Numbered from the stretch's first letter, positions 45,333-55,640 are shown. The stretch: 64,000 nucleotides of DNA from Bacillus_BD sp963787345 (GCA_963787345.1 CAWBCW010000015.1:22713-86712); one strand, 5' to 3'. Notes: generated by a model not told the origin, from the sequence alone. A program made the numbers and translations.

Positions 45333-47156
45333 TTAATAATAAAATTCCCAATACAAAATATTTACACATAAAATAAATGTAAAAATAATTGTCATAATCC
45401 AAACTAGTTTTTTATATTTAGATAATCTATTACTTTTTATTTTAATAATTAAAAATCCACTATTGACAAGGACGATAACTATATAAATAAGATTTAAAGT
45501 TAAAAATGGTTTGAGAAATGAATAACTTACCATTGATAAGGTATGATAAAATATCCAAAGAACATTAGTAAACATTAATAGGTTTAAAATATGTTGGGCA
45601 AAAAGGAATATATTTAGGCTTTTTTTATTCCATATCCTTCTTAAAATAGTGACTATAACATAGATTAAAGAAAACGTTACAGCTAGTAATCCTAGGATAA
45701 TTCCTCCCCACTCTAGGAGATGTTTATAATAAGGAACGTAAAGTAAATCTGAATATGTGTTAGATAACATTTTTTTAGTTTTTGGATGTTTTGAATAAAC
45801 GTCCAGACTGTACATACCAAAATCATCATCTGTTTTATAGATGCTTGGTTCTAGTTGTGAATAATATAAGTTGTTTATCGTTAAATCGTGTGCCCCACTC
45901 TGTTTCGTATTGATTCTTAAAAATAGTCCATGCACTCTACTAAATCCTTTTCGAGGCAACCGAGCTGGCTCATAAATACCTTTCCATTGGGATGAATTTT
46001 CCAAATTTATGTCATTTTCAACATGAACATATTCACCAAAAATAATTTCTGGTATTCCTGATGTGAACGTATTTTCATATTTAATATTCGTCAGCACTAA
46101 AACGCCGACACGTTCTTCCCTATCTACATAAAAAGAGGAGCTAAAAGCCTTGGAATTCCCACCGTGACCATAAACATGCTGACTTTTCGATGGCAAATAA
46201 AATAAACCATTTGCGACCCTTGGAATATTGGTTTCTGGATAATACAATGTTGGTTCAAACATTAATTCGATCGTTTGTTTATCTTTAAATAAAGGGATTC
46301 CATCTTCAGCTAATAACGCTTGTAATAACTTTTGTAGATCTCCAGCTGTTCCCATAGCACTACCTACCGGATACATGGGAACCGTGTAAAGGTTAGGTTC
46401 AATTAATTCCAGTGTATTCGAATATCCCTGCACCTTCCCCCTCTGTTCTTTCACCCATTTGTTATCGTCTTGTTCAGGGTCTATTGCTGTTTTCGTCATT
46501 TGAAGTGGTTCAAAAATATTCTTCCGTACATATTCTCGATAGTCTAGACCACTAACTTCTTCAACAATGTAGGCAGCGAGTCCACTTCCATAATTTGAAT
46601 AAGCAACAACATCGCCAGGGGGAAATATTTGTTTAATATCTGCATCTTCGAGCACTTCCCTTAGTGAGTTCTTTTTGTTTGGACGATGAATCATTAAATC
46701 TGTATAACTATCATCAAATCCCGCGTTATGATGCATTAAGTGATACATCGTGATAGGATTCTCAAATTTTGTTTTGGAGCGGAAATCATTTGGCAAGTAA
46801 GTTTCGATATCTGTTTCTAAATCAAGCTTTCCTGCCTCTACTAATTGTAAAACACTAATCCAAATTAGAATTTTAGAAACGGATGCCCATTCAAAAACAG
46901 TGTTTTCATTTACTAGCACTTGTTCTTCTATATTTGAATAGCCTTTCATTTTGTAAATTATTTCATCCTGGTCTATCACAATTGCTGCTGCACCAGCGGC
47001 AGTTTCTTCATGTTCTGCCATATAATCCTCTAATTTTCCTTCTAAAACGTGCTGTTCTTTTGCAGAAAAGCTAGATTCAGGAGTATATCCAAACAAAATC
47101 CAAATAAGAAAGAAACAAATGAAAATGTTAAATCGTTTATTTTTATGAGCGTTCAC
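45333..47156 (-). CDS. Serine hydrolase (beta-lactamase/PBP-like) with C-terminal membrane domain
   Basis: 607 residues. A signal peptide is followed by a class C beta-lactamase-type domain with SxxK (WASVSKIL), YxN (YSNYGSG) and HGG (YGHGGNSKAF). After about residue 470 there are four to five membrane helices. It acts outside the membrane on peptidoglycan peptides or D-amino-acid esters; exact activity unknown. Same architecture as several Bacillus beta-lactamase-family membrane hydrolases. The GTG start has a modest GAGAGG 11 bases upstream. Confidence 0.85.
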   Translation of the reverse strand: MNAHKNKRFNIFICFFLIWILFGYTPESSFSAKEQHVLEGKLEDYMAEHEETAAGAAAIVIDQDEIIYKMKGYSNIEEQVLVNENTVFEWASVSKILIWISVLQLVEAGKLDLETDIETYLPNDFRSKTKFENPITMYHLMHHNAGFDDSYTDLMIHRPNKKNSLREVLEDADIKQIFPPGDVVAYSNYGSGLAAYIVEEVSGLDYREYVRKNIFEPLQMTKTAIDPEQDDNKWVKEQRGKVQGYSNTLELIEPNLYTVPMYPVGSAMGTAGDLQKLLQALLAEDGIPLFKDKQTIELMFEPTLYYPETNIPRVANGLFYLPSKSQHVYGHGGNSKAFSSSFYVDREERVGVLVLTNIKYENTFTSGIPEIIFGEYVHVENDINLENSSQWKGIYEPARLPRKGFSRVHGLFLRINTKQSGAHDLTINNLYYSQLEPSIYKTDDDFGMYSLDVYSKHPKTKKMLSNTYSDLLYVPYYKHLLEWGGIILGLLAVTFSLIYVIVTILRRIWNKKSLNIFLFAQHILNLLMFTNVLWIFYHTLSMVSYSFLKPFLTLNLIYIVIVLVNSGFLIIKIKSNRLSKYKKLVWIMTIIFTFILCVNILYWEFYY

Positions 47157-47333
47157 TATATGCCAGACCTCTCTCCCTAATTCGTCTCAGAAATCTTATT
47201 TCATTGGAAATAAAAGTCTTTCACTTATTTATCTATTTAAGTTCATTTCTTCATCCTTCTCGTATATACCTTCTTTCGCTAAACTGCCAGTTAGTGAGAA
47301 AAGTACAACTTTACAAATATGTATAAATATTCA

Positions 47334-47555
47334 CTACTTCTTGAAAGACACGACAATAAAGACAATTCCAATAAGAAAAAATAACGCTATGAAAAGGTTA
47401 TCGAATAATGGCATTGTTTCTGGAGTAGTATCATACGTTCCAGTATTTATTTGTGCTGCCCAATAAACATATGCACTTAATCGTTCAATCGTAAAAATTA
47501 GTCCACTCGTTAAAATGAATAACGACCCTAAAATTAGACTTAGTTTTTTATCCAA
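47334..47555 (-). CDS. Small two-helix membrane protein
   Basis: 73 residues, TTG start after GGAGGG. Two hydrophobic segments (LSLILGSLFILTSGLIF and LFIALFFLIGIVFIVVSF) flank a short acidic loop. Unknown function. Lies upstream of the serine hydrolase on the same strand with a gap of about 180 bp. Confidence 0.6.
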   Translation of the reverse strand: MDKKLSLILGSLFILTSGLIFTIERLSAYVYWAAQINTGTYDTTPETMPLFDNLFIALFFLIGIVFIVVSFKK

Positions 47556-47623
47556 TAGATTCCCTCCTTCGTTTAATAAAGTACTTCGATACGATTCTAA
47601 AAACACCTACTTCGGACTAGAAA

Positions 47624-47752
47624 ACAGGCACTTCATCTCTGCATACATTAACTAAATTCAAACCTTTACAATTTCAAGTCTTACTTTACTTTTACGAATA
47701 TTACTTTTCTTCATCGATTCTTTTCATAAGGTTATTAAATGGACAAGGTATC
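47624..47752. repeat. Dispersed repeat R2, copy 2
   Basis: CAGGCACTTCATCTCTGC through TTCATCGATTCTTTTCATAA and GGTTATTAAATGGACAAGGT. Very similar to 49270-49395. Confidence 0.7.
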
Positions 47753-47863
47753 TGTATCCCCTTTCCACACATTTAAAAACAAAGGAGAAAAGTGCTTTTT
47801 TTTACTTTTTTAGGGGATTACTAAATAGATAAGATAAATGAGAAAATGCTAGAGGTGTTATAC

Positions 47864-49072
47864 ATGAGTCAAAAAAAGAAGAAAAATAACGTGATGTTAA
47901 TCTTCTCTGTTATGCTTGGATATGCTCTAACCTATATGGATAAAAATATGATTGCCACAGCCGTTATTCCAATCGAAGCGGAATTGGGGTTAAATGCTAG
48001 CCAATCGGGATTATTAATGAGTATGTTCTTCATCGGGTATACCGTCATGCAATTTCCAAGTGGATGGCTTTCTGATAAAATTGGTCCTAAAAAAGTATTG
48101 TTAATTTCGATTGGTACCATTCTAATCGCAACCATTTTCTTTGGTTTTGTCAGTTCATTAGTTTTACTAATGATTATCCGGTTAATTTCAGGACTTGGTC
48201 ATGCTGGGGTACCAACAAGCTCAGCAAAGGTTGTCGCAAATAACATTGAGCCCAAACAAAAGATGTTTATCCAATCATTAATCTTATCCACTTCCGGTAT
48301 AGGCGGGATTCTCGCTTTCACATTAGGTTCCACGTTAATTAATATGAACTGGCGTTATGCTTACTATGGACTAGCGATCTTATATGCGGTTTCAATCTTA
48401 ATGATCTTTTTCTTCTTTCCGAAACAGAAAAAGGATCCTAATGTAAAACGAGAGAATAAAATCCCAATCAGTGTTGTGTTTAAAGACAGAAATGTGTTTA
48501 TCTTATTTGCTGCACTCCTATTTCTAAATATTGTTCTATATGGCTACGTTTCCTGGTTGCCGTCACTTTATGGGGCTAAATTTGGATTTGGTATAAAAGA
48601 AATCAGCATCATTTTGAGTATCAATGCCATTTCAATGAGTGTTGGTGCACTTAGCTCTAGCTTTATGGTGGACAAAGTTTTTAAAGGTAATAATAAGCTG
48701 TTCGCTGTCATTAGTATTATCGTATGTGCACTAGTGCTTTTCGTTTTTGCTCTGACGGGTAGCTTAGTGATGTCGTTTATTATGATGTTTATATTCACAC
48801 TCACATCAAATGCAACATTTGTTACTTTGTTTAGTTGGCCACATAAATTGATCCGGCAAGAAGTGATCGGCTCATCGATTGCGATTATTAATATTGGTTC
48901 TACTTTTGGAGGTTTCCTATCTCCAATTATTACTGGATATTTAATTACCGCTTTCGGTGGTAACTATAATATCGCCTTTATGGCCATGGGAATCAGTGCT
49001 ATTATTTGTGGGCTAATCATTCTATTAGTAAGAACAAAGCCAGTAAATACGAGAGAACATAAATTTACCTAA
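47864..49072 (+). CDS. Major facilitator superfamily transporter
   Basis: 402 residues, 12 membrane helices. MFS signatures are GWLSDKIGPKKVLL after helix 2, RLISGLGHAGVPTSSAKVV in helices 4-5, and a matching second-half loop MVDKVFKGNNK. It resembles the anion:cation symporter/sugar-phosphate group of MFS proteins; substrate unknown. GAGGTG six bases before the chosen ATG (MSQKKKKNN). No partner gene. Confidence 0.85.
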   Translation: MSQKKKKNNVMLIFSVMLGYALTYMDKNMIATAVIPIEAELGLNASQSGLLMSMFFIGYTVMQFPSGWLSDKIGPKKVLLISIGTILIATIFFGFVSSLVLLMIIRLISGLGHAGVPTSSAKVVANNIEPKQKMFIQSLILSTSGIGGILAFTLGSTLINMNWRYAYYGLAILYAVSILMIFFFFPKQKKDPNVKRENKIPISVVFKDRNVFILFAALLFLNIVLYGYVSWLPSLYGAKFGFGIKEISIILSINAISMSVGALSSSFMVDKVFKGNNKLFAVISIIVCALVLFVFALTGSLVMSFIMMFIFTLTSNATFVTLFSWPHKLIRQEVIGSSIAIINIGSTFGGFLSPIITGYLITAFGGNYNIAFMAMGISAIICGLIILLVRTKPVNTREHKFT

Positions 49073-49199
49073 TGGATCTAGATAAAGAAATTGTTAAAGG
49101 AAGAAAGAGTTTATTTATGAGGGTTAGAAACACGGTGAAGGTACTACTCATGTTGCAATAGGAATTTTTGAAATGCGAGATCCGTCTCCTCGTTACCAG

Positions 49200-49266
49200 C
49201 CTTCATTAATTTTTTAGGAAGAAGAAGTCTGTATAAACACTCCGAGTAACTCGACGAACTTGAATG
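49200..49266. repeat. Dispersed repeat R1, copy C (partial)
   Basis: CCTTCATTAATTTTTTAGGA through CTCCGAGTAACTCGACGAAC, as in copy B; the small-gene part is missing. Confidence 0.65.
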
Positions 49267-49269
49267 GGA

Positions 49270-49395
49270 CTAGAGCACAGGCACTTCGTCTCTCCATATA
49301 TTAAGTAAATTCAGACCTATATAATTTCAGGTCTTACTTTACCTTTCTTCATCGATTCTTTTCATAAGGTTATTAAATGGAGAAGGTACCTGCCC
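49270..49395. repeat. Dispersed repeat R2, copy 3
   Basis: CAGGCACTTCGTCTCTCC through TTCATCGATTCTTTTCATAA and ATTAAATGGAGAAGGTACC. Confidence 0.7.
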
Positions 49396-49417
49396 CTCTG
49401 TACCTCAAAAGTCATAA

Positions 49418-49468
49418 AAAATAAAGGGTGATATATATTAATCATGTATAATATGTATCACCTTTTAA
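49418..49468. terminator. Terminator-like hairpin
   Basis: AAAGGGTGATA (49423-49433) pairs with TATCACCTTTT (49456-49466); A/T runs on both sides. Confidence 0.6.
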
Positions 49469-49624
49469 ATTTAATTATTGATCCTCTTGAACAATCGCGC
49501 CCGTTACTTTAATAAGAATTCTTGTTTCCTGCCCACTCTCTTGCCCTTAAAACTAATTTATTAACAAATTCTTACTTTTCATCTTGATACCCATAATGAT
49601 TTTCGCCTCGATTGAGCATAATTT

Positions 49625-50189
49625 TTAAGACCACCATTTTATAACTTTTGACATGACCGTCTTTTCCACTTCTACTATCCAAGGGTCATAGCGACGAAAA
49701 ACTTCTTGTTCCCTTTCTGTTAGTTCACCAGCCAATAAGAGAAAACCAAGATAGGACTTAAACTCTTGTTTATAAAAAGAGGACTGGGATCCTCCCTTTA
49801 GATGTAATTCTAAGTAAGTAGGTCTTCGGCCAAGTTCCTGTTTCAAAGCCATATAATCATCATAAAGTTTCTGTTTTCGCGGTTGCCGTTTTCTAGCCAT
49901 TTCATTAAGCAAATGAATGACTTTAACATCCAGACCAAATGAACAAAGTTGTGGAACAGGTGGTTCTGTCACTTTTTTCTTCTGTTTCTCTTCAGGATTT
50001 GTATCAAACACACTGAGCTTAATATCTGCATTTCGGTAGTTACCAATCAGATCGATAATGACACATTTCTCTTTACCATCATGCAGACGCAAACCACGGC
50101 CAATTTGCTGGGTAAAAACATTCAAGGACTCTGTCGGCCTTACAAAAAGCAACGTATCAACCGCTGGGATATCAGCCCCTTAACGATTG
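49625..50189 (-). pseudogene. C-terminal remnant of an SF2 DNA/RNA helicase
   Basis: GADIPAVDTLLFVRPTESLN and FTQQIGRGLRLHDGKEKC are helicase motifs V and VI of an SF2 (DEAD/DEAH, type III restriction-like) enzyme. IDLIGNYRNAD and a basic C-terminal domain follow. The N-terminal half is missing and a stop (NR*GADIP) marks the break. Likely a remnant of a phage-type or defence-associated helicase. Confidence 0.72.
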
Positions 50190-50242
50190 GCGTCCATCCA
50201 AATACAACTTCAAAGAACTTTATCCTTTTCTTTATAAAAAAC

Positions 50243-50289
50243 AGAAAAAAGGATGCTCCAAACCATTGATTTTAAAGCATCCTTTTTTC
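50243..50289. terminator. Bidirectional terminator
   Basis: AAAAAAGGATGC pairs with GCATCCTTTTTT; T-runs on both strands. Confidence 0.85.
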
Positions 50290-50570
50290 GAGTATTCTGC
50301 TATTACCTCTCCCCTGCTGTGACTCTACCAGAATTCAATCCAGGATTCTCTTATTAACTGGTTTCAAATATATGTAACAAAGTTCTCCAACATCTAACCA
50401 ATCCTTATTTCCTGAAGTATAGAATACTTAACGAGCTTTCTTTTTCTCCGATATTTGCGCACCTTCATAATCAAAAGACTGATCCTTTAACGGTTCACCG
50501 TTACTCATATAATATTGTCTTTAGTTTTTTTCTTTTCTAATCGTCTTTTTCCCGTTGCATTTTATTTCCA
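50290..50570. other. Gap after the DUF3895-like gene
   Basis: No gene or repeat recognised. Confidence 0.4.
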
Positions 50571-51665
50571 TTAAAATAAAGTAGTCTGCATCTCAAACAG
50601 CCCTTGTTCTGCGAACTTTTCTTCTCGATTATAAATAAAAATACAGTCCTGGATATTAGAAGATTCCTTATCAAAAAATACCTTACCTTGTTCTGAGTAT
50701 TTTATTAATGCTCTTAAAACTTCTGGATAAACCCTAGGTCTTTCATAGATCCCTTTAGAAAGCTCTTTATTAACATTATAGTTTTCTCTTATCATATGAC
50801 TAATTTTAGTCGCGCTAGAAACTCCATGCTTCACAAAGGCATAGGCCATCTCACCGATCGTGGAATTTATTGAAAACTCCGTATGTACATCTTCAAGTAG
50901 TTTTTGTTCTCTCTCTTGTCTTTCTTTTTGCTTTAAATGAAACTTTTCTTCTAGTAATTCTTGAGCTTTTTGGAAAGCCTCTCTTTGCTCATGTCTTAAT
51001 TCTTCCTGAGCCAAAAACTCTGCCATTTGCTCTTTTTCAGCTTCTTTCAGATTCTCATGCTGTTTTCTTTGTCTTTTTCTAGCTTCTTCTTCCTGTATTT
51101 TTTCCACTTCTCTAACAAGACGCTTCAGCTGCCGATCTAATAAAGGAATGCCATGGTCTACATGTTCTTGAATATTTTTAGGTATCTCTGTTTTACCTTT
51201 TAAGACATCAAAAATTTCATAGCCATAATCTTTATCTCTTATTTTTATTAACAATTCATCTAATTCGTAATCGATATTCCAAATATGATTCATCACTTCG
51301 TCAATATCACTTATTTTCAGGCTTAAAAATTCTGCTAAATGGAATTTACTATAGGTAATTCTTTTTTTCGTTATTGTATGTTGTACAGTGAATGCATATC
51401 GTATGGGTCGATTACAAGCACACTTGCCGTCAAGGTTGCCATAATCATGATAATTAACAATTTTCCAACCGACAACATCTTTTTCTTCATCTGATAAATC
51501 AACTTCATCGGTTTTCCTTATCGCCTGTACCTTTTCGGAAGTCATAAATTGAGCAAAAATAGTTGTCCGGCCACGTTTTACGTTATTCTCCAAAAATTCC
51601 CTTTGCTCTTGTGTCACAAGGGATAATAAATCGTTTCGTTCCTCTAAAGAAAGTGAGTCATACAA
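50571..51665 (-). CDS. DUF3895-like coiled-coil protein
   Basis: 364 residues, unknown function. The N-terminal part (LSLEERNDLLSLVTQEQREFL) and C-terminal domain resemble Bacillus DUF3895 proteins. A middle region holds CxC near HDYGNLDGKCACNRPIRYAF, possibly a metal or structural site. A long charged coiled coil (about residues 180-260, rich in E, K, Q, R) links the two parts. GGGAGG lies 14 bases upstream of the ATG, a long spacing. Confidence 0.65.
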   Translation of the reverse strand: MYDSLSLEERNDLLSLVTQEQREFLENNVKRGRTTIFAQFMTSEKVQAIRKTDEVDLSDEEKDVVGWKIVNYHDYGNLDGKCACNRPIRYAFTVQHTITKKRITYSKFHLAEFLSLKISDIDEVMNHIWNIDYELDELLIKIRDKDYGYEIFDVLKGKTEIPKNIQEHVDHGIPLLDRQLKRLVREVEKIQEEEARKRQRKQHENLKEAEKEQMAEFLAQEELRHEQREAFQKAQELLEEKFHLKQKERQEREQKLLEDVHTEFSINSTIGEMAYAFVKHGVSSATKISHMIRENYNVNKELSKGIYERPRVYPEVLRALIKYSEQGKVFFDKESSNIQDCIFIYNREEKFAEQGLFEMQTTLF

Positions 51666-52015
51666 ACTAACCTTACCTCCCTAAATTATCATCTCTTAAT
51701 CTTACTTATGTTAAGCTCTATATTAATTCTCATATTACCTATTTTCAAAATCGGATTCACTGAATCTAGCTTTTATAACAACTACTCCAAGTTTTTCTAT
51801 TTTCCTACATTATACTAAAATATACCGATTCACGTAATGGTTGTTAAATATAGATACGATTAACCGCAAAAAGACGTATCTTATGTTTCAACCCGAAACA
51901 TAAGATACGTCTTTTATAACACCTGATTTACTGAAAATACAATAGAATGGAAAATATTATATATCTTTATTGAAAGCTAATTTAGGAAACTTTTTAATGT
52001 TTGTTCCATTCCTTT
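51666..52015. other. Gap with a strong terminator
   Basis: Contains only the hairpin at 51869-51915 and probably the promoter for the DUF3895-like gene. Confidence 0.4.
51869..51915. terminator. Perfect bidirectional terminator hairpin
   Basis: 21-bp perfect stem (arm AAAAGACGTATCTTATGTTT plus C), five-base loop, T-run on each strand. Terminates the SET-domain gene. Confidence 0.85.
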
Positions 52016-52393
52016 TTATTCCTGATTAAACCACAGTGGATCATTGTCATCAACTTCGCCATTATAATTAATTAATACTTCTTCTCCTGCCTTTATATCT
52101 TTATAAGCATAGAAATCAAATGTGTGATTTTCAAAATTAATCTCATAATTCGCATTAGGTTCATAAGAATGGTTAAACAACATTCCATAACCAAGAAGAA
52201 ACGCAGTATGATTGATCCCATACTCAAAAGCGTAATCAGCGAGTAAGGTTTTCTCAATATGTTGATGCTGGTCATTTGGATAAGAAATTACAGGTGCTGC
52301 ATGTAAAAGCATCCCCTTTTTGATGTCACATGTAGCAAATACCCCTCTATTGAATTCTCCGTCACTTAATGGAGATGTTTTTATCTCAATCAT
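52016..52393 (-). CDS. SET-domain protein
   Basis: 125-residue minimal SET domain. RGVFATCDIKKGMLLHAAP is the SET-N part, MLFNHSYEPNANYEI carries the NHSxxPN pseudoknot motif and GEEVLINYNG the GEELxxxY motif. Such bacterial proteins are putative lysine methyltransferases; the target is unknown. No post-SET cysteines. Single gene. Confidence 0.88.
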   Translation of the reverse strand: MIEIKTSPLSDGEFNRGVFATCDIKKGMLLHAAPVISYPNDQHQHIEKTLLADYAFEYGINHTAFLLGYGMLFNHSYEPNANYEINFENHTFDFYAYKDIKAGEEVLINYNGEVDDNDPLWFNQE

Positions 52394-52489
52394 GTTATTC
52401 GCCTACCCACTTTTTAGATTTTCTTTCTAACTGTAACATTAATTTATACATAGAGCTCTTTTTATTTTAAATCAGTGTCTTTAGCAGAT

Positions 52490-53728
52490 CTATACTATTT
52501 TGGCGTAATGAAGTACTGCTTCTTCCAGAATATCTATACCCATTACTATATCATCTATGTCAGTATATTCATTTGGGTGGTGGCTAAGCCCATCTACTGA
52601 TGGAATAAAGATAAGTCCAACTGGACATAGCTTTGCCATATTCATCGCATCATGCCCTGCCCCGCTCGGCATTAATTGATAAGAATAAGCTTTTTCTTCA
52701 CATAAATTTGTTAACGTTTCATTTAGTTCGGAAGAAAGTAATGCTGGTTCTTCCTCACTAATCACAGTACTTTCAATTTCAAGCTGTCTTTTATTTGCCA
52801 CTAAAGAAATGCTTTCGTATAGTTTACTCAAAACTGTATTTCGTGATTCTTTCGAAATGGATCGAATATCTACCTTCATTTCTACTTCACCAGGTACTAC
52901 GTTCATGGCACCACTTTGGATATCCATTACCCCTACCGTTGCTACTGTTCCATTTTTTTGTTCATGTTTGGCCACTTCTTCAAGAGCTAAAGCTATTTCA
53001 GCGGCACCTAAGAAAGCATCCTGCCTCATATCCATAGGTGTTGTTCCAGAATGAGATGCTTTTCCATTTATTTTTATTATAAGTCTCACTGGAGCAGCAA
53101 TTCCTGTAACAATTCCAATCTTTTTATGATTGTTTATTAATATGGGACCTTGTTCGATATGTAATTCAAAAAAAGCTTTAAACTCTTCGTTCGCTCTACT
53201 CGCTTCATCAATACTTTCGAAATCCAGTGCACATAAGGAAAATGCCTTTTCCATTGTGATCCCGTCACGATCGATTAAGTTCCGATATTTATCCTTTTCA
53301 ATGAGACCTGCCATTGCTTTACTGCCTACTGTTGATACACCAAAGCGCGCAGATTCTTCACAGGCAAAAGAAATGACTTCAATCGGGTGCTCTGTATCAA
53401 TTTCTTTTTCATTTAATCTTTTCACGACTTCCAATGCCGCTGTAACACCTACAACCCCATCATATTTGCCGCCTTGGTACACAGTATCCAAATGAGATCC
53501 CATCACAACGGGTGGAAGAGAACTTATTCTTCCTTCTCTTCTAGCAATCACATTTCCACAAGCATCCATCCTGATATTTAAGTTCTCAGCTTTACACATT
53601 CGCATAAAAGCATGAGTACAAGTTTGTTCTTCATTGGTATAGGCAATCCTTGTAATGCCTTTTCCCTCGGTAGTAGTATATTGATTAATTTTATTAAATA
53701 AGCTTTGATATCTTTCCTTGCTGCTCAT
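52490..53728 (-). CDS. M20 amidohydrolase (allantoate/N-carbamoyl-amino-acid hydrolase type)
   Basis: Zinc enzyme that removes carbamoyl or ureido groups, in the HyuC/AllC/AmaB group. 412 residues. Metal motifs are GSHLDTVYQGGKYDG (His, Asp), SFACEESARFG (Glu), FFELHIEQGP (His), and the C-terminal SGAGHDAMNM with SHHPNEYTD. GGAGGTAGCC precedes the chosen ATG. No hydantoinase or allantoinase gene is adjacent, so the substrate is open. Monocistronic. Confidence 0.9.
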   Translation of the reverse strand: MSSKERYQSLFNKINQYTTTEGKGITRIAYTNEEQTCTHAFMRMCKAENLNIRMDACGNVIARREGRISSLPPVVMGSHLDTVYQGGKYDGVVGVTAALEVVKRLNEKEIDTEHPIEVISFACEESARFGVSTVGSKAMAGLIEKDKYRNLIDRDGITMEKAFSLCALDFESIDEASRANEEFKAFFELHIEQGPILINNHKKIGIVTGIAAPVRLIIKINGKASHSGTTPMDMRQDAFLGAAEIALALEEVAKHEQKNGTVATVGVMDIQSGAMNVVPGEVEMKVDIRSISKESRNTVLSKLYESISLVANKRQLEIESTVISEEEPALLSSELNETLTNLCEEKAYSYQLMPSGAGHDAMNMAKLCPVGLIFIPSVDGLSHHPNEYTDIDDIVMGIDILEEAVLHYAKIV

Positions 53729-53918
53729 AAGGCTACCTCCGACTGTTATCATAGTTAATAATTAATAGATTATGTTAAAGTCCGTTCAGACTTTGCTCGA
53801 TTCAGTTCTATTTTACCATCATTCGTAAAAATTCTTTCTTCACCTGAACTTATAGTCAAATAATCTCATTCAAAAATGATATGATCAAGATAATTCGAAT
53901 TTATTTTGGAGGATAATG

Positions 53919-54315
53919 ATGAAAAAGCTCATAAAAGTAGTCGCAGCAATCATTGAAAATGAGCAACATGAAATCTTATGTGCTCTTAGATCGCCTGTAA
54001 TGTCTATTCCTAATCGATGGGAATTTCCTGGTGGTAAGGTAGAGAATGGTGAAGATATTTATTCAGCGCTTAAACGAGAAATATCCGAAGAACTAGGGCT
54101 GTACAGTGGAAACAAATACTAAAGTGTTTAATGATCATATTCACGAATATGACAGCTTTACGATCAATCTTATTTCAATTAAATGTAAGATTGTAGAGGG
54201 CCCACCAATTGCAAACGAACATTCTAAGTTAATTTGGCTCAAACGAGAAAACTTAGAATCCTTAAAATGGGCGCCGGCGGACCTCCCAGCTGTTGATGCA
54301 TTGATAAATGAATAA
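53919..54315 (+). pseudogene. NUDIX hydrolase (MutT-like), single frameshift
   Basis: GGAGG and MKKLIKVVAAIIE start an 8-oxo-dGTP diphosphatase-like protein. The Nudix box is intact: GGKVENGEDIYSALKREISE followed by ELG. The frame shifts near 54100, and ETNTKVFNDHIHEYDSF through LPAVDALINE completes the normal length of about 130. A single-base indel; could be a sequencing error. Confidence 0.8.
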
Positions 54316-54321
54316 ATCCAA

Positions 54322-54359
54322 ATAAAAAATACCCACCTTACACAATTATAAGGTGGGTA
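54322..54359 (-). terminator. Terminator of the quinone reductase gene
   Basis: TACCCACCTTA pairs with TAAGGTGGGTA; the minus strand continues TTTTTTATT. Confidence 0.82.
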
Positions 54360-54395
54360 AACGTTTGTACAAGGGGCCTCCCCCTCTTAACTACA

Positions 54396-55374
54396 TTAAT
54401 CGATACTTAAAACTACTTTTCCATTTCCAATCCCTTTTGCTAGTTGTTCAAAGGACTGTGATGCTTTCTGCAATGGCAAAGTTGTACCAATAATTGGACG
54501 AAGCTCACCGCTTGTTAGCATATCAATGACACCTTGAATGCTTTGTTCATACTCTTCTTTTCCGTGCGTTCCAAAGAGCTGTTCCTAAAATATCACATTC
54601 TTTTTGCATAGCAAGTCGTGGATTTATTTCTATTGAACCGCGATTTCCAATAACTACAATTTTACCAAATGATGAAATTAGCTTTAAATCTGTTTCTAAA
54701 TTAATATTTGCTAAAAACTCAATAATGACATCGGGTCCTTTGTCATCTGTTAAGGCGAGCACATCTTTAATCGTTGCTTCTGTCACATGATCAATGACAA
54801 AATCTGCGCCAGCTTGCTCAACCATTTTTTTACCCTCTGGTTTACTTGCTGTTCCAATCACTTTAGCACCGTGGGCTTTTGCCATTTGCACAGCCTGTAA
54901 CCCAACCCCGCCACTCGCTCCATGAATAAGCACGATTTGACCAGGCTTCAAATTTGCACGTTGAAATAATGCACGATAGGCAGTCAATGCCGGTATTCCT
55001 AATGCCGCACCTTGTTCAAAAGATACATTGTCTGGCAATGGATAAACGTTCGTTTTATCACATACTACTTTTTGAGCAAATGTGCCCGTACTATAACTTC
55101 CATTTAAGGTCGCAATAAATACTCGATCACCAACACGAACATTTGAGACTTCTTCTCCAATCGCTTCCACTATCCCTGCACCATCTACCCCTGGGGTATA
55201 AGGCAACTGAGGGACAGTCGCATATGTACCTGTTAATGTATAGACATCAGCTGGATTAACACCCGCTGCATATAAACGAACACATACCTCTCCCTTGCCT
55301 ACTGCTACATCCTCAACATCTGTATATACTAATTTTTCCGGTCCACCAAACTGTGTAACTTGAATTGCTTTCAC
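54396..55374 (-). pseudogene. Zinc-type quinone oxidoreductase (MDR), single frameshift
   Basis: NADPH:quinone reductase-like medium-chain reductase. MKAIQVTQFGGPEKLVYT start (GTG after AGGAGGG), GVNPADVYTLTG, and NADPH motif HGASGGVGLQAVQMAK. The frame is lost near 54580 (after ECDILGTALWN), and the remaining KEEYEQSIQGVIDML through NGKVVLSID reads in another frame to 54396. One indel. Total length would be about 325, normal. Confidence 0.82.
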
Positions 55375-55640
55375 GCTATCACCCTCCTACAGTTATTATT
55401 ATAACTTGAAATGTTAGCATTTACAGGAATTGTGCTTCCGTCCCCTTACACCCGCTCTGTGAAACATTCTTATGAAACAAGATTTTTTGAGACGTCACAG
55501 GGACAAGGTTTATCAATACAAAAAAGGTCAGTCCCTAATGCTTACTGTATAAGCATACCTAGGTCTGACCATCTTATTTGGATTGAGGCTTGTCCTTCTT
55601 GAAACAACCGTATCCCTTGATCTCCGTTATTCTAGCTTTC
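55375..55640. other. Gap with the aromatic-operon terminator
   Basis: Only the hairpin at 55520-55570 stands out. Confidence 0.4.
55520..55570 (-). terminator. Terminator of the aromatic catabolic operon
   Basis: GGTCAG / CTGACC outer arms with inner ATGCTTA / TAAGCAT; on the minus strand TTTTTTG follows. About 70 bp past the ferredoxin stop. Confidence 0.75.

Larger units (their letters stand above)
49073..49624. other. Gap with repeats R1 and R2
   Basis: Holds a partial R1 (49200-49266), a full R2 (49270-49395) and a terminator-like hairpin. Bases 49158-49197 also match 23168-23211 (GCGAGATCCGTCTCC block). Confidence 0.55.

Noticed and set aside
45007..45402. A 131-codon minus-strand frame after the serine hydrolase
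   Set aside because: Starts inside the hydrolase gene in another frame and runs through the spoVS leader and an inverted repeat.
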